The notes below the pieces were generated by a model. It saw only the letters and a list, made by a program, of their open reading frames with translations, did no database searches and was not told the DNA's origin. The position numbers were made by a program, and so were the translations under genes. A stretch of DNA of 64,000 nucleotides from Curtobacterium sp. MMLR14_010. Its GTDB lineage: Bacteria; Actinomycetota; Actinomycetes; Actinomycetales; Microbacteriaceae. Each line of letters opens with the position of its first letter. The first letter of the stretch is position 1. Of the stretch, positions 16,764 to 24,328 are shown piece after piece. Location of the stretch: contig NZ_MJGV01000035.1 of the NCBI RefSeq assembly GCF_001865015.1, forward strand, positions 1 to 64,000, written 5' to 3'.

Positions 16764-18209
16764 ATGACCGCACGACGTATCCCGGTCCCACTTGCCATCG
16801 CTGCGGCCAGTGTGCCGATGTTCATGGCCACGCTGGACAACCTGGTCGTCACGACCGCGCTGCCCGCGATCCACGACGCGCTCGGGGCGAGTCTCGAGCA
16901 GCTGCAGTGGGTGACGAACGCGTACACGCTCTCGTTCGCGGCACTGATGCTCTTCGCGGTCGGCCTCGGAGACCGGTACGGGCGTCGGACCCTGTTCGTG
17001 TCCGGCATCATCGTCTTCGCCGCGGCGTCGGCGGCTGGAGGACTCAGCACCACGATCGGGGCGCTGATCCTGGCCCGTGCGGTGCAGGGCATCGGCGCCG
17101 CGGCGGTCCTGCCGCTGTCACTGACGTTGCTCGCCGGCGCGGTGCCAGCTCGGACCCGCCCTCTCGCGATCGGGATCTGGGGCGGCATCAGCGGGTTGGG
17201 TATCGCACTCGGCCCCGTCGTCGGTGGCGCACTCGTCACCACCCTGAGTTGGAACGCGATTTTCTGGGTCAACGTCCCCATCGCCGTCCTGGCCGTTCCG
17301 CTGGCGCTGCTCGCGCTGCCCAACAGCGTCGGCGCGCGAGTCCGCTCGGATGTGCTGGGGGTCGTTCTCGCCTCCGTGGGCATCGTCAGCACCGTCTACG
17401 GCGTAGTCCGCGGCAATGACGCGGGGTGGACCAGTGCCGAGGTGCTGGCTGCCCTGATTGCCGGTGTCGCCCTGCTGGTCGTGTTCGTCATGTGGGAGTC
17501 CCGTACGGCGTCCCCGTTGCTGCCCCTGCGGCTGTTCGGGATCCGGTCGTTCAGTGCTGCGAACGTCATCGGCCTCGTGTTCAGCTTCGGCACATTCGGA
17601 TCCGTGTTCCTGCTCACCCAGTTCCTGCAGATCGTGCAGGGCCATACCGCACTCGTCGCCGGCCTGATGACGATGCCCTGGACCCTCGCCCCGATGTTCC
17701 TCGCCCCGATCGCCGGGCTCATGGCTCCTCGCGTCGGTACCCGCACCCTCATCGTCGCCGGCCTCGCCTTCCTGGCCCTCGGAATCGGCTGGCTCGGCGC
17801 CACTCTCACAGCCGACGTCACCTACCTCACCCAGCTGCCCGGGTACATCGCAGCCGGCGTCGGGATGGGGCTGGTCTTCGCGCCACTCTCCACCGCCGTC
17901 CTCCAGAACACCACCGACGCCGACCACGGCAAGGCATCCGGCGCGAACTCCACAATCCGAGAGATCGGCGTCGCCCTGGGTGTCGCCGTCCTCACCGCAG
18001 TGTTCACCGGCGCCGGCGGCACCCTCACGCCGACCGGGTTCACCACCGCAGCGCAACCCGCGATCATCGTCGGCGCCGCAGTGGTGGCCGCCGCCGCCCT
18101 GCTCGCTCTGCTCCTACCCGGCCGCACCGTCCCCACAGCGGAGCGTGCGCTCCCTGCGTCGACCGTGGCCGAGACCACTGGTGCCGCACCCCAAGTAGCA
18201 GCCGCGTAA
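16764..18209 (+). CDS. MFS drug efflux transporter, DHA2 (14-helix) type
   Basis: 481 aa, with about 14 hydrophobic segments. The N-terminal motif LDNLVVTTALPAIHDALGAS and WVTNAYTLSFAA, then GDRYGRRTLFVSG (motif A) are diagnostic of the EmrB/QacA drug:proton antiporter subfamily. It exports small toxic compounds using the proton gradient. Transcription starts within a cluster of TetR boxes, the closest 15 bp before its ATG. The SnoaL, TetR and DoxX-like neighbours share the same boxes and so form one regulon. Confidence 0.9.
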   Translation: MTARRIPVPLAIAAASVPMFMATLDNLVVTTALPAIHDALGASLEQLQWVTNAYTLSFAALMLFAVGLGDRYGRRTLFVSGIIVFAAASAAGGLSTTIGALILARAVQGIGAAAVLPLSLTLLAGAVPARTRPLAIGIWGGISGLGIALGPVVGGALVTTLSWNAIFWVNVPIAVLAVPLALLALPNSVGARVRSDVLGVVLASVGIVSTVYGVVRGNDAGWTSAEVLAALIAGVALLVVFVMWESRTASPLLPLRLFGIRSFSAANVIGLVFSFGTFGSVFLLTQFLQIVQGHTALVAGLMTMPWTLAPMFLAPIAGLMAPRVGTRTLIVAGLAFLALGIGWLGATLTADVTYLTQLPGYIAAGVGMGLVFAPLSTAVLQNTTDADHGKASGANSTIREIGVALGVAVLTAVFTGAGGTLTPTGFTTAAQPAIIVGAAVVAAAALLALLLPGRTVPTAERALPASTVAETTGAAPQVAAA

Positions 18210-18234
18210 GCCACCAGAGATTTTCGCCCACGAG

Positions 18235-18247
18235 TTGACACTGTCAA
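18235..18247. promoter_or_regulatory. TetR-regulon operator box 6
   Basis: TTGACACTGTCAA, perfect arms, upstream of the Ser/Gly-repeat gene. Confidence 0.78.
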
Positions 18248-18271
18248 TCACCTCGGGCAGACTGGTGTTGC

Positions 18272-18284
18272 TTGACACCGTCAA
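18272..18284. promoter_or_regulatory. TetR-regulon operator box 7
   Basis: TTGACACCGTCAA, same sequence as box 5, 37 bp from box 6 and just before the repeat-protein gene. Confidence 0.78.
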
Positions 18285-18303
18285 CCAACCGAAAGGCTCA
18301 GTC

Positions 18304-18621
18304 ATGACCATCATCACCACCACTCGTTCCATCGCCTCCCGGGGCAGCGTCCGATCGATCGCCTCCGCGGCATCGCGTGGGTCCATCGCGTCGGCTGCCA
18401 GCGCCGGCTCAGCCGCATCGGCAGCGTCGTTCGGGTCTGCGTTCAGCGCCGCGTCGTTTGGGTCCGCGTTCTCGTTCGGGTCCGCGTTCTCGTTCGGCTC
18501 GCTGTTCTCAATCGGATCCGTCGGGTCCGTGCTCTCGATCGGTTCCGTCGGGGAGTTCGGTGCCGTGTTCGGTGTCCCGGTACTCCCGACCCTGCTCCGC
18601 GCCGCGGGCCTTGCCGCGTAG
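18304..18621 (+). CDS. Low-complexity Ser/Ala/Gly/Phe repeat protein
   Basis: 105 aa from ATG 18304, with an AAAGG ribosome site. From residue ~8 to 85 it is built of imperfect 6- to 8-residue repeats of the form S-[IAF]-x-S-x-[GA]-S, for example ASRGSIASAASAGSAASAAS and later FGSAFSFGSAFSFGSLFSIG. Only about seven residue types are used, with a slow drift from Ala-rich to Phe-rich to Ile/Val-rich repeats. Such a regular pattern suggests a stacked beta or glycine-zipper membrane-inserting structure. No recognised function. Two TetR boxes precede it, and it is followed by a DoxX-like gene. Confidence 0.75.
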   Translation: MTIITTTRSIASRGSVRSIASAASRGSIASAASAGSAASAASFGSAFSAASFGSAFSFGSAFSFGSLFSIGSVGSVLSIGSVGEFGAVFGVPVLPTLLRAAGLAA

Positions 18622-18652
18622 CTTCCCCCTCCACCTCGAACCGGAGCCGACC

Positions 18653-19018
18653 ATGACCATCGCCTACTGGATCGTCGCAGCACTACTGGCCCTGTTCTAC
18701 CTCTACTCAGGCGGCATCAAGCTCTTCAGCACGAAGGAACAGCTCCGCCCGATGATGGCCTGGGTCGACACGATCCCGACGCCCGCCCTCCGAACCATCG
18801 GCGGGCTCGAGGTCGCCGGCGCTCTCGGCATCGTCCTCCCACCGCTCACCGGAATCGCCCCCAACCTCGCCGTCGCTGCGGCGATCGGACTCGCTCTTAT
18901 CCAGCTCGGCGGCACAGCCCTCCACCTCCAGCGCGGAGAAGCCCGCGTCCTCGGACTCAACGCCGCACTCCTCACTGCGGCGGTCGCAATCGCGGTCCTC
19001 GCCGCACTGCCCCGCTGA
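18653..19018 (+). CDS. DoxX-like membrane protein
   Basis: 121 aa with four hydrophobic segments; the start YWIVAALLALFYLYSGGIKL and the central GGLEVAGALGIVLPPLTGI are typical of DoxX/DoxX-like proteins. These small four-helix membrane proteins are often part of redox or detoxification operons. Start ATG 18653, 32 bp after the repeat-protein stop, in the TetR-controlled operon. Confidence 0.82.
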   Translation: MTIAYWIVAALLALFYLYSGGIKLFSTKEQLRPMMAWVDTIPTPALRTIGGLEVAGALGIVLPPLTGIAPNLAVAAAIGLALIQLGGTALHLQRGEARVLGLNAALLTAAVAIAVLAALPR

Positions 19019-19047
19019 CCACCGCCCCACCCCGGAACGGACACCCC

Positions 19048-19308
19048 ATGTCGAAAAACAACACCAAGTCGACCGTGAACGGACGCTCCGCCGCTCCGCA
19101 GACCAAGCGCACCGCAGCCCGCACGATCCACCTCATCGCCGGAGGGCTCCTGGGGCTCTTCATCTACGCCCCACCCACGTTCGCCGAACCTCTGCGGCTC
19201 TTCCTGCAGGTCGTCGTCATCCCCGCCGCTGTCATCACCGGTATGTTCATCTGGAAGCAGGCGGCCATCCGCCGACTCCTCACACGCCGCCACCGCCGCT
19301 CGATCTGA
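19048..19308 (+). CDS. Small two-helix membrane protein
   Basis: 86 aa: a basic N-terminus (about 25 residues), two hydrophobic helices (~27-45 and ~50-70) and a very basic tail RRLLTRRHRRSI. It follows the DoxX-like gene by 29 bp on the same strand, so it is probably its operon partner. No family recognised with certainty. Confidence 0.65.
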   Translation: MSKNNTKSTVNGRSAAPQTKRTAARTIHLIAGGLLGLFIYAPPTFAEPLRLFLQVVVIPAAVITGMFIWKQAAIRRLLTRRHRRSI

Positions 19309-19420
19309 TCCACGGGGGCGGCTTCGACACGTCCGATAGCCGGTGGGCTCCCGAACGCCACCTCGGTCGCTTTTGGGTCGTTCCGGTAGGGGATCCCCTA
19401 CCGTGACGTGACGTCACCGC

Positions 19421-19434
19421 TGACTGTATAGTCA
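19421..19434. promoter_or_regulatory. Probable CmtR operator
   Basis: TGACT-GTAT-AGTCA, a perfect 5-bp inverted repeat ending 4 bp before the ATG of the ArsR-type gene. Position and shape fit an autorepression site for a metal-sensing ArsR repressor; the TATA in it may also be the -10. Confidence 0.65.
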
Positions 19435-19438
19435 CTGC

Positions 19439-19792
19439 ATGCTGACTATCGCACCGCGGTTGGACGTCATGAACCGTCTGGGTCGAGCCCTTGCTGATCC
19501 GACTCGGGCGCGGATCCTGCTGCGACTTCTCGAGGGTCCGGGCTACCCGGCACGGCTGGCGGACGAACTCGGGCTGACGCGGACGAACGTGTCGAACCAC
19601 CTTGCGTGCCTGCGCGGGTGTGGCATCGTCGTCGCGTCCCCGGAAGGTCGCAGCACCCGGTACGAGATCGCTGATCCCCACCTCACCCGCGCACTCGAAG
19701 CACTCGTCGACGTCGTCGTCGCCGTCGATGACGGAGCCGAGTGCACCGACGTCGACTGCGATGTCCCGCTCTGCTGTGGAGTCGGCGCATGA
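19439..19792 (+). CDS. ArsR/SmtB-family metal sensor, CmtR-like
   Basis: 117 aa. The winged helix-turn-helix (LADELGLTRTNVSNHLACLRGCG) and the start LGRALADPTRARILLRLLEG closely follow mycobacterial CmtR, which senses Cd(II)/Pb(II) through Cys residues. The Cys in LRGCG corresponds to one CmtR ligand; the tail is unusually Cys-rich (ECTDVDCDVPLCCG), offering the remaining ligands. It overlaps the cation efflux gene by ATGA, so the likely job is metal-dependent derepression of that exporter. Metal identity is inferred. Confidence 0.82.
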   Translation: MLTIAPRLDVMNRLGRALADPTRARILLRLLEGPGYPARLADELGLTRTNVSNHLACLRGCGIVVASPEGRSTRYEIADPHLTRALEALVDVVVAVDDGAECTDVDCDVPLCCGVGA

Positions 19793-20472
19793 GCGCCGCG
19801 ATCGAGCTCGGCACGCCGCTCAGCACCGCTCGACGGCTGTCGTTGCAGCGCCGTGTCAGGTGGATCGTCGCAGCGACGATTAGCTACAACGTCATCGAAG
19901 CGATCGTGGCGATCAGCGCCGGGACCATTGCCTCCTCGACCGCGCTGGTCGGGTTCGGTCTGGACTCCATCGTGGAGGTGCTCTCCGCCGCCGCGGTGGC
20001 CTGGCAGTTCGCCGGCCGCGACCCAGAAGCGCGCGAACGCACGGCGCTGAAGGTCATCGCGGTGTCGTTCTTCGGCCTCGCCCTCTACGTCACCGTCGAC
20101 GCCGTCCTGGCCCTCACCGGTATCCGCGAGCCGGAGCACAGTGCGGTCGGCATCATCCTCGCGGCCGTCAGCCTGGCGGTCATGCCGTTCCTCAGCCTCC
20201 TGGAACGCCACACCGGCAAGGAGCTCGTTTCAGCATCGGCGATCGCGGACTCGAAGCAGACCCTGGTGTGCAGCTACCTCTCTGCCGCCGTCCTCATCGG
20301 TCTCCTCCTCAGCACCTTCTTCGGATGGACCTGGGCGGACCCGGTCGCAGGGCTCGTCGTGGTCGTCTTCGCCGTCCGTGAAGGACTCGAAGCATGGCGT
20401 GGCGACGCGTGCAAGCAGCCCGTGTCAGCGCTCACCGGTGAGCGGGAGGTCGACACCTGCGCCTGCTGCTGA
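19789..20472 (+). CDS. Cation diffusion facilitator-type metal exporter
   Basis: 227 aa with about six hydrophobic segments. The start of the transport domain (WIVAATISYNVIEAIVAISAG) and GFGLDSIVEVLSAAAVAW match the helix II region of CDF transporters, and ADSKQTLVCSYLSA matches the helix V region, each carrying the Asp that helps bind metal. There is no long C-terminal cytoplasmic domain; instead the chain ends CACC, which may bind metal. It is coupled to the CmtR-like sensor by an ATGA overlap. Confidence 0.82.
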   Translation: MSAAIELGTPLSTARRLSLQRRVRWIVAATISYNVIEAIVAISAGTIASSTALVGFGLDSIVEVLSAAAVAWQFAGRDPEARERTALKVIAVSFFGLALYVTVDAVLALTGIREPEHSAVGIILAAVSLAVMPFLSLLERHTGKELVSASAIADSKQTLVCSYLSAAVLIGLLLSTFFGWTWADPVAGLVVVVFAVREGLEAWRGDACKQPVSALTGEREVDTCACC

Positions 20473-21008
20473 CCAGCCGGCGCACCAATGTGACTCGTCC
20501 CGAGGCGAGGAGGGGTACCGCTCAGCGCTGCCCGGTAGACGATGGTCTCCTGGGATTCATCATGGTGTAGGTGCGGCGGCGTGCCAGGAGCGGCGAGCTC
20601 CGGACGGGTACCCGCCTGACGGGCCGCGGACCGCTCACCGTACGGGCGTCCCTCTCGGCGTTGCGTGCGAGTTCGACGATGGGTCGGGTCGGCCGGTGTT
20701 CTCACCAGAGACTGACTGGCGTGCCACTGGTATCGGACTCGGCGGCGCACTGTTCGTCCTCAGCGCTGCGGTCTCTCTTGCCTCACCAGTGAGGTCACTT
20801 CGGTGGAGCGATTGGCCGTAGAGACCTCCAGCGGTAGCTCTTCCCCGGCAGCCCTCCTCAGGCCGCCCGGTAGCCGATCGGTCGCCGGTCAACGTCTGGT
20901 GGTCGCGCCGTGGGAGGAGCCACTGGTGGCCTCGTAGCGGCCGAGCTATCGTCACGAGATGGCAGCGGTTGCGTTGCTCACGTGGGTGATCAGAGTGAGG
21001 ACAAGAGC
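20473..21008. other. Intergenic stretch with no convincing gene
   Basis: About 535 bp. A rightward frame ending at 20821 contains a single hydrophobic stretch (GLGGALFVLSAAVSLASP) that could be the tail of a lost small membrane protein, but it has no good start. A leftward open frame through 20635-21201 is Arg/Pro-rich and looks like a shadow. No strong hairpin was noted. Confidence 0.4.
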
Positions 21009-21737
21009 ATGGGGCGGGCTCCGATGTACTTCCGAGGTGAGTCGCCTGCTGATCGGCCGGATCCGCTGGAGGAGCTGCGAGCTCAGGCGCGCGCCTTCGG
21101 TATCCGCGCTGCGGGTCTGACGCCGCAGCGGCGTCTGGAGGACTGGGGAATCTCCGGTTTGCAGACGTCCGAGCAGGGCATGCCTGGTGAAGCCGTGACA
21201 CAGTCCGTGACTCTGTCGCGCTCCTACACGGTCTGGCAGAACCCAGACGACCGTCACGACCCCGTCAACTTCCGCCCAGTCGACGACGATCTGCGGCGCA
21301 TGCAGGCGTCAGCGACCCCGGATGACCTTCCAGCGTGGATCGTGCAGATGCGCGACCGCGCGCAGTACCCGATGCTGTGGGAAGCGGTGCAGACGCATTG
21401 GGCACCAGGAATCGAGAACAGCGAAGCTGTACTTGACGTCTCGGCGCTCCTTACCGCTCATGTCGACTACATCCTCCACAACTCGTTCCGGGTCGAGTAC
21501 GGGCTCGGGGATCCCACCGAGGAACCGTGGAAGCCCCTGGTGCGGCGTGCCGCGGTGCAGCCCGCAGGCGTGATCGTGGACGGCGCAGTCCTGGACACCG
21601 GTGTGATGATCGACACCGGCCCCTTCGTGATCGGTCTCGGAGCGCCGCTTCCGGACGGACGGGTGTTCACTGCGGTCGTGTCACGATCGCTGCTGGACTT
21701 CGTGAGCCTCGAGTTCGTTGCGGATGGTCCTGACTAA
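21009..21737 (+). CDS. Hypothetical protein
   Basis: 242 aa from ATG 21009 with an AGTGAGGA-type ribosome site. Soluble, acidic, Trp/Asp-rich, with no membrane helix or signal peptide. The second half alternates strands and turns (AAVQPAGVIVDGAVLDTGVMIDTGPFVIGLGAPLPDGRVFTAV), suggesting a beta-rich domain. No recognised family. It stands alone between the metal cluster and a leftward kinase gene. Confidence 0.65.
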   Translation: MGRAPMYFRGESPADRPDPLEELRAQARAFGIRAAGLTPQRRLEDWGISGLQTSEQGMPGEAVTQSVTLSRSYTVWQNPDDRHDPVNFRPVDDDLRRMQASATPDDLPAWIVQMRDRAQYPMLWEAVQTHWAPGIENSEAVLDVSALLTAHVDYILHNSFRVEYGLGDPTEEPWKPLVRRAAVQPAGVIVDGAVLDTGVMIDTGPFVIGLGAPLPDGRVFTAVVSRSLLDFVSLEFVADGPD

Positions 21738-21782
21738 CCAGCCGACGCGACAAAGTCCTGAACTCGTCCGGTAGTCGATCCT

Positions 21783-22274
21783 CTAGCGGCCGTGGAGAAT
21801 TCGTTTGGTGACTGCGGCTAGCTCTTCACCCGGCAGAATCGGCTGCTCCGTCACGAACGGGAGCGGGTCCCATCCGAGGTACCACTCACGCATTTGATCC
21901 GGGCTGACCTCGGACGCCAGCGAACGCCCCGCATGCCGTCGTAGGGTCTCCTCGAACGAGAGGTTGAAGGCGTAGAAGCAAGCGGCGGTCGATGTGCTCG
22001 AAATGCGTTCCAGCATCGTTGCGTAGCGGTCGGACTGGAAGATCCCCTCCAGGACGACGTCCTGGCCAGCCGAGAGGCAATGTTTCGCTGCGACCTCGAG
22101 AAGCGCCGCGTGCTCCATGCCGTCAGCGTGACCGGCGTCCTGGCGCTCCTTGTATATCGTCCGCCGAAAGTGATCTTGTCCAAGCACCGCGGTGGGCCAG
22201 CCCAACTCCTGTTGCAGCTGCGCCGCCAGGGTCGACTTGCCAGAGCCAGAGGCGCCGCGGATCACGATGAGCAC
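21783..22274 (-). CDS. P-loop kinase (AAA_33/zeta-like)
   Basis: 163 aa, GTG start. The Walker A loop GASGSGKST is at about residues 8-16, then a substrate Asp in LGQDHFRR and a base pattern VVLEGIFQS near 74-82, as in small-molecule or nucleotide kinases of the AAA_33/zeta-toxin superfamily. Similar stand-alone kinases phosphorylate sugars, antibiotics or nucleotides; the substrate is unknown here. No antitoxin-like partner is adjacent, so a zeta toxin is less likely than a housekeeping or resistance kinase. Confidence 0.75.
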   Translation of the reverse strand: MLIVIRGASGSGKSTLAAQLQQELGWPTAVLGQDHFRRTIYKERQDAGHADGMEHAALLEVAAKHCLSAGQDVVLEGIFQSDRYATMLERISSTSTAACFYAFNLSFEETLRRHAGRSLASEVSPDQMREWYLGWDPLPFVTEQPILPGEELAAVTKRILHGR

Positions 22275-22384
22275 GACAGGAAGGTTACGGCTTCGCCGGC
22301 TGTCTGCCCTGGCTCGGCTGCCGATCGATCAGCGGTGACCGAGGCCGAACACGTCCCGTTAGCCGGTCGTCCACCGATACACGG

Positions 22385-22470
22385 CCGGTTGCGACAACCA
22401 CGACAACTTGACTGTGTCTTGCTTGACCTGAAGATTCCCGTATAGGTGGCCCGCAAAACCCGGTGGGGGT
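22385..22470. repeat. Resolvase-site-like repeat, left copy
   Basis: Ordered blocks CGACAACTT, TGACCTG, ATTCCCG and CCCRCAAAAC then CCGGTG also occur at 37040-37115 in the same order and orientation. Neither copy lies in a gene. The left copy sits between the kinase gene and the serine recombinase, where accessory resolution sites would be expected. Confidence 0.45.
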
Positions 22471-22494
22471 GCGACAAACGCAACACCGCGTCGT

Positions 22495-22518
22495 CTCAAG
22501 AAACTATAGGTTTCCGAG
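22495..22518. other. Candidate serine-recombinase crossover site, left
   Basis: A 24-bp near-palindrome centred on TA/TA: the right half is the reverse complement of CTCGGAAACCTA, the left half is CTCAAGAAACTA. It lies ~130 bp before the recombinase gene, the usual place of a resolution site. An inverted partner with the same conserved half lies at 44840-44863, and 19 bp (GTGCCTCGGAAACCTATAG) are identical between them. Confidence 0.55.
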
Positions 22519-22649
22519 GCACTGACAACAGGCTGCCGTTATGGTCTGCAACTTTCGGAGTTCCGGGCTCAGCCAGTGTCTCAGAAAGTCGTCTCGACGT
22601 GGGTCCTGTCTCGACCATCGTCGGACTGGGTTGCTGAGACTCTGATCGG

Positions 22650-23306
22650 GTGAGGCTTCTCGGATACACCCGGATCAGTACCGGAACGCAGGATGCGCAG
22701 CTGCAGATCGAGGCTCTCGTAGAGGCCGGTGTTGACAAGCGAGACATCCACGCCGACGTCACTTCGGGGCGGAAGGAGGCTGCATCCCGTCCTGGGATGG
22801 CGCGGTTGCTCGAGTATGCCGGCGCCGGGGACACGGTGGTGGTGTGGCGGGTAGACCGCCTTGGCCGTTCCCTAGTGGATGTGTTGACGACGGTGACGAT
22901 GCTGGGGGAGCGCGGCATCGGCGTCCGGAGTGTGTCGGATGGGATCGACCCGGCAACGTCGACGGGGCGGCTGATGTTGAACCTGATGGCGACGTTGGCG
23001 GAGTACGAGCGTGAGCTCATCGTCGAACGCGTCAACGCCGGCATCGCCGTCGCCCGAGCTGCGGGTACCCGGTTCGGTCGGCCGCCGGTGAACCCGGACG
23101 TGGTCGCCCGGAAGCTTGCGATCGTCGCCGAGGCGCGCGCCGCCGGCCACACCGCAGCAGACGCCGCGAACCTGGTGGGTTGGTCGCGGGCGACGCTGTA
23201 CCGCCATCAGGCGCAAGGGGACCAGCGTGACATGCCCGCGGCTGTGCCGTTGGTCGCTGACACCGCGTTGGCTGACGCCTCAGATCGTGGTGGTGCCGTC
23301 GAGTAG
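22650..23306 (+). CDS. Serine recombinase (resolvase/invertase family), left
   Basis: 218 aa, GTG start. The catalytic Ser is in YTRIST at residue ~10; the Arg pair and helix of the active site are in VVWRVDRLGRSLVD (~67-80) and LMLNLMATLAEYERELIVERV (~108-128). A C-terminal helix-turn-helix of HTH_7 type (HTAADAANLVGWSRATLYRH) reads DNA. Small serine recombinases cut and rejoin at short palindromic sites; the candidate site lies just upstream. A second recombinase is encoded at 43173, near the other site. Confidence 0.9.
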   Translation: MRLLGYTRISTGTQDAQLQIEALVEAGVDKRDIHADVTSGRKEAASRPGMARLLEYAGAGDTVVVWRVDRLGRSLVDVLTTVTMLGERGIGVRSVSDGIDPATSTGRLMLNLMATLAEYERELIVERVNAGIAVARAAGTRFGRPPVNPDVVARKLAIVAEARAAGHTAADAANLVGWSRATLYRHQAQGDQRDMPAAVPLVADTALADASDRGGAVE

Positions 23307-23317
23307 CGAGAGGATCT

Positions 23318-23352
23318 GACCGCACCACGCTCGGGTGACGCGTGGTGCGGTC
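23318..23352. terminator. Bidirectional terminator
   Basis: A 13-bp perfect stem, GACCGCACCACGC paired with GCGTGGTGCGGTC, with a 9-nt loop, between the convergent recombinase and lipoprotein genes. Confidence 0.75.
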
Positions 23353-23377
23353 ACGTGGTTTCGGTCGAGTGTTTCGG

Positions 23378-24022
23378 TTAGTGGAACGCGCCGACGGTGA
23401 AGACGTTCTCGTGTCCGACGGTGCAGTTGCGGACGCCTGAGGCGGCGATGAAGATGCTCGTCTTTGATCCGGGTGGGTACACCCGGAAGCCGTCGCCGGT
23501 CGCGGGCTTGCAGGCGCTGGCGTCGAAGGCGTCCGCTTGGACGATGTGGAACCGTGCGACCGCAGTTGTTCCCGGCTTCAGTGCCACGGTCGCGTGGGGG
23601 GTGGTGCGGTCAAGATCAGCGGCGGCGCCGATCTGGGTTCCGTTGCCCTTGCCGACGAGGGAGACGCCGGGCCAGCCCTGGAGGGTGCAGTCGGTGCTGC
23701 CGGTGTTGGTGAGTTGGAGTTCTTCTTCAACGTTGCTTGCGCCGGCAGTGGCTCCAGCGAACGCACCGCTGAGGTGCGCTGTGGTGCACGCGGCGGCGTT
23801 CTGGTTCGGAGCGGCACCTTCGGCCCCGGTCCCGGTGGACCCGGAGCTCGGCGCAACGGCCGAAGAGGTTGGGGTTGCTGCTGCACTTCTCGTCGCCGTG
23901 GCCGTCGCTGTGACTGTGCGGGTGGACGTTGGTGCGGGGGTGCTGGTACTGCTGCAGCCAGCGAGCAGGACACCCAGCGCTACGACGATAGGTGCAAGGG
24001 GCCAACAGGATCGGGGACTCAT
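23378..24022 (-). CDS. DUF4232-type lipoprotein
   Basis: 214 aa from the ATG at 24022. Signal peptide with lipobox LLAGC (Cys ~20), then a long Thr/Ser/Ala/Pro-rich linker (~22-60), then a beta-rich DUF4232 domain (LQLTNTGSTDCTLQGWPGVSLVGK, with conserved Cys pairs). Actinobacterial DUF4232 proteins are exported and of unknown function. It is a typical chromosomal-style cargo gene, convergent with the recombinase. Confidence 0.82.
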   Translation of the reverse strand: MSPRSCWPLAPIVVALGVLLAGCSSTSTPAPTSTRTVTATATATRSAAATPTSSAVAPSSGSTGTGAEGAAPNQNAAACTTAHLSGAFAGATAGASNVEEELQLTNTGSTDCTLQGWPGVSLVGKGNGTQIGAAADLDRTTPHATVALKPGTTAVARFHIVQADAFDASACKPATGDGFRVYPPGSKTSIFIAASGVRNCTVGHENVFTVGAFH

Positions 24023-24328
24023 GTACCCAAACAACCCACTGCTCCGCCAGCGCTCCCAGCCGGCATCGACGATGCCTGCGCCCACCCAGGCCCGTTCTGG
24101 ACAGCATGGCGATCGTTGCACCAGTCGTAGACCGCGGGCAGACCTGCTGCGGCAACGCCCAGAACGACCCCAACGCCACACGCTCAACCGAGGATCGCCG
24201 TGCGGCGCTGAGCTATATCCCAGAACAGCATCAGAGGGCGATCCTGGTAGACAACCCCTTCACGAGGGTCGCTGAGTTCCGCTCGCCTTGTACTAACCTG
24301 AGCGAAACAGATACAAGGGGGACCCGAC

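Noticed and set aside
20635-21201. Leftward 188-codon frame next to the metal-transport genes
   Set aside because: Basic and Pro-rich, no start context, and it partly overlaps a better rightward gene.
21783-22274. Zeta-type toxin of a toxin-antitoxin pair
   Set aside because: The kinase has the P-loop fold, but no epsilon-like antitoxin gene is adjacent and the protein is short for zeta toxins.
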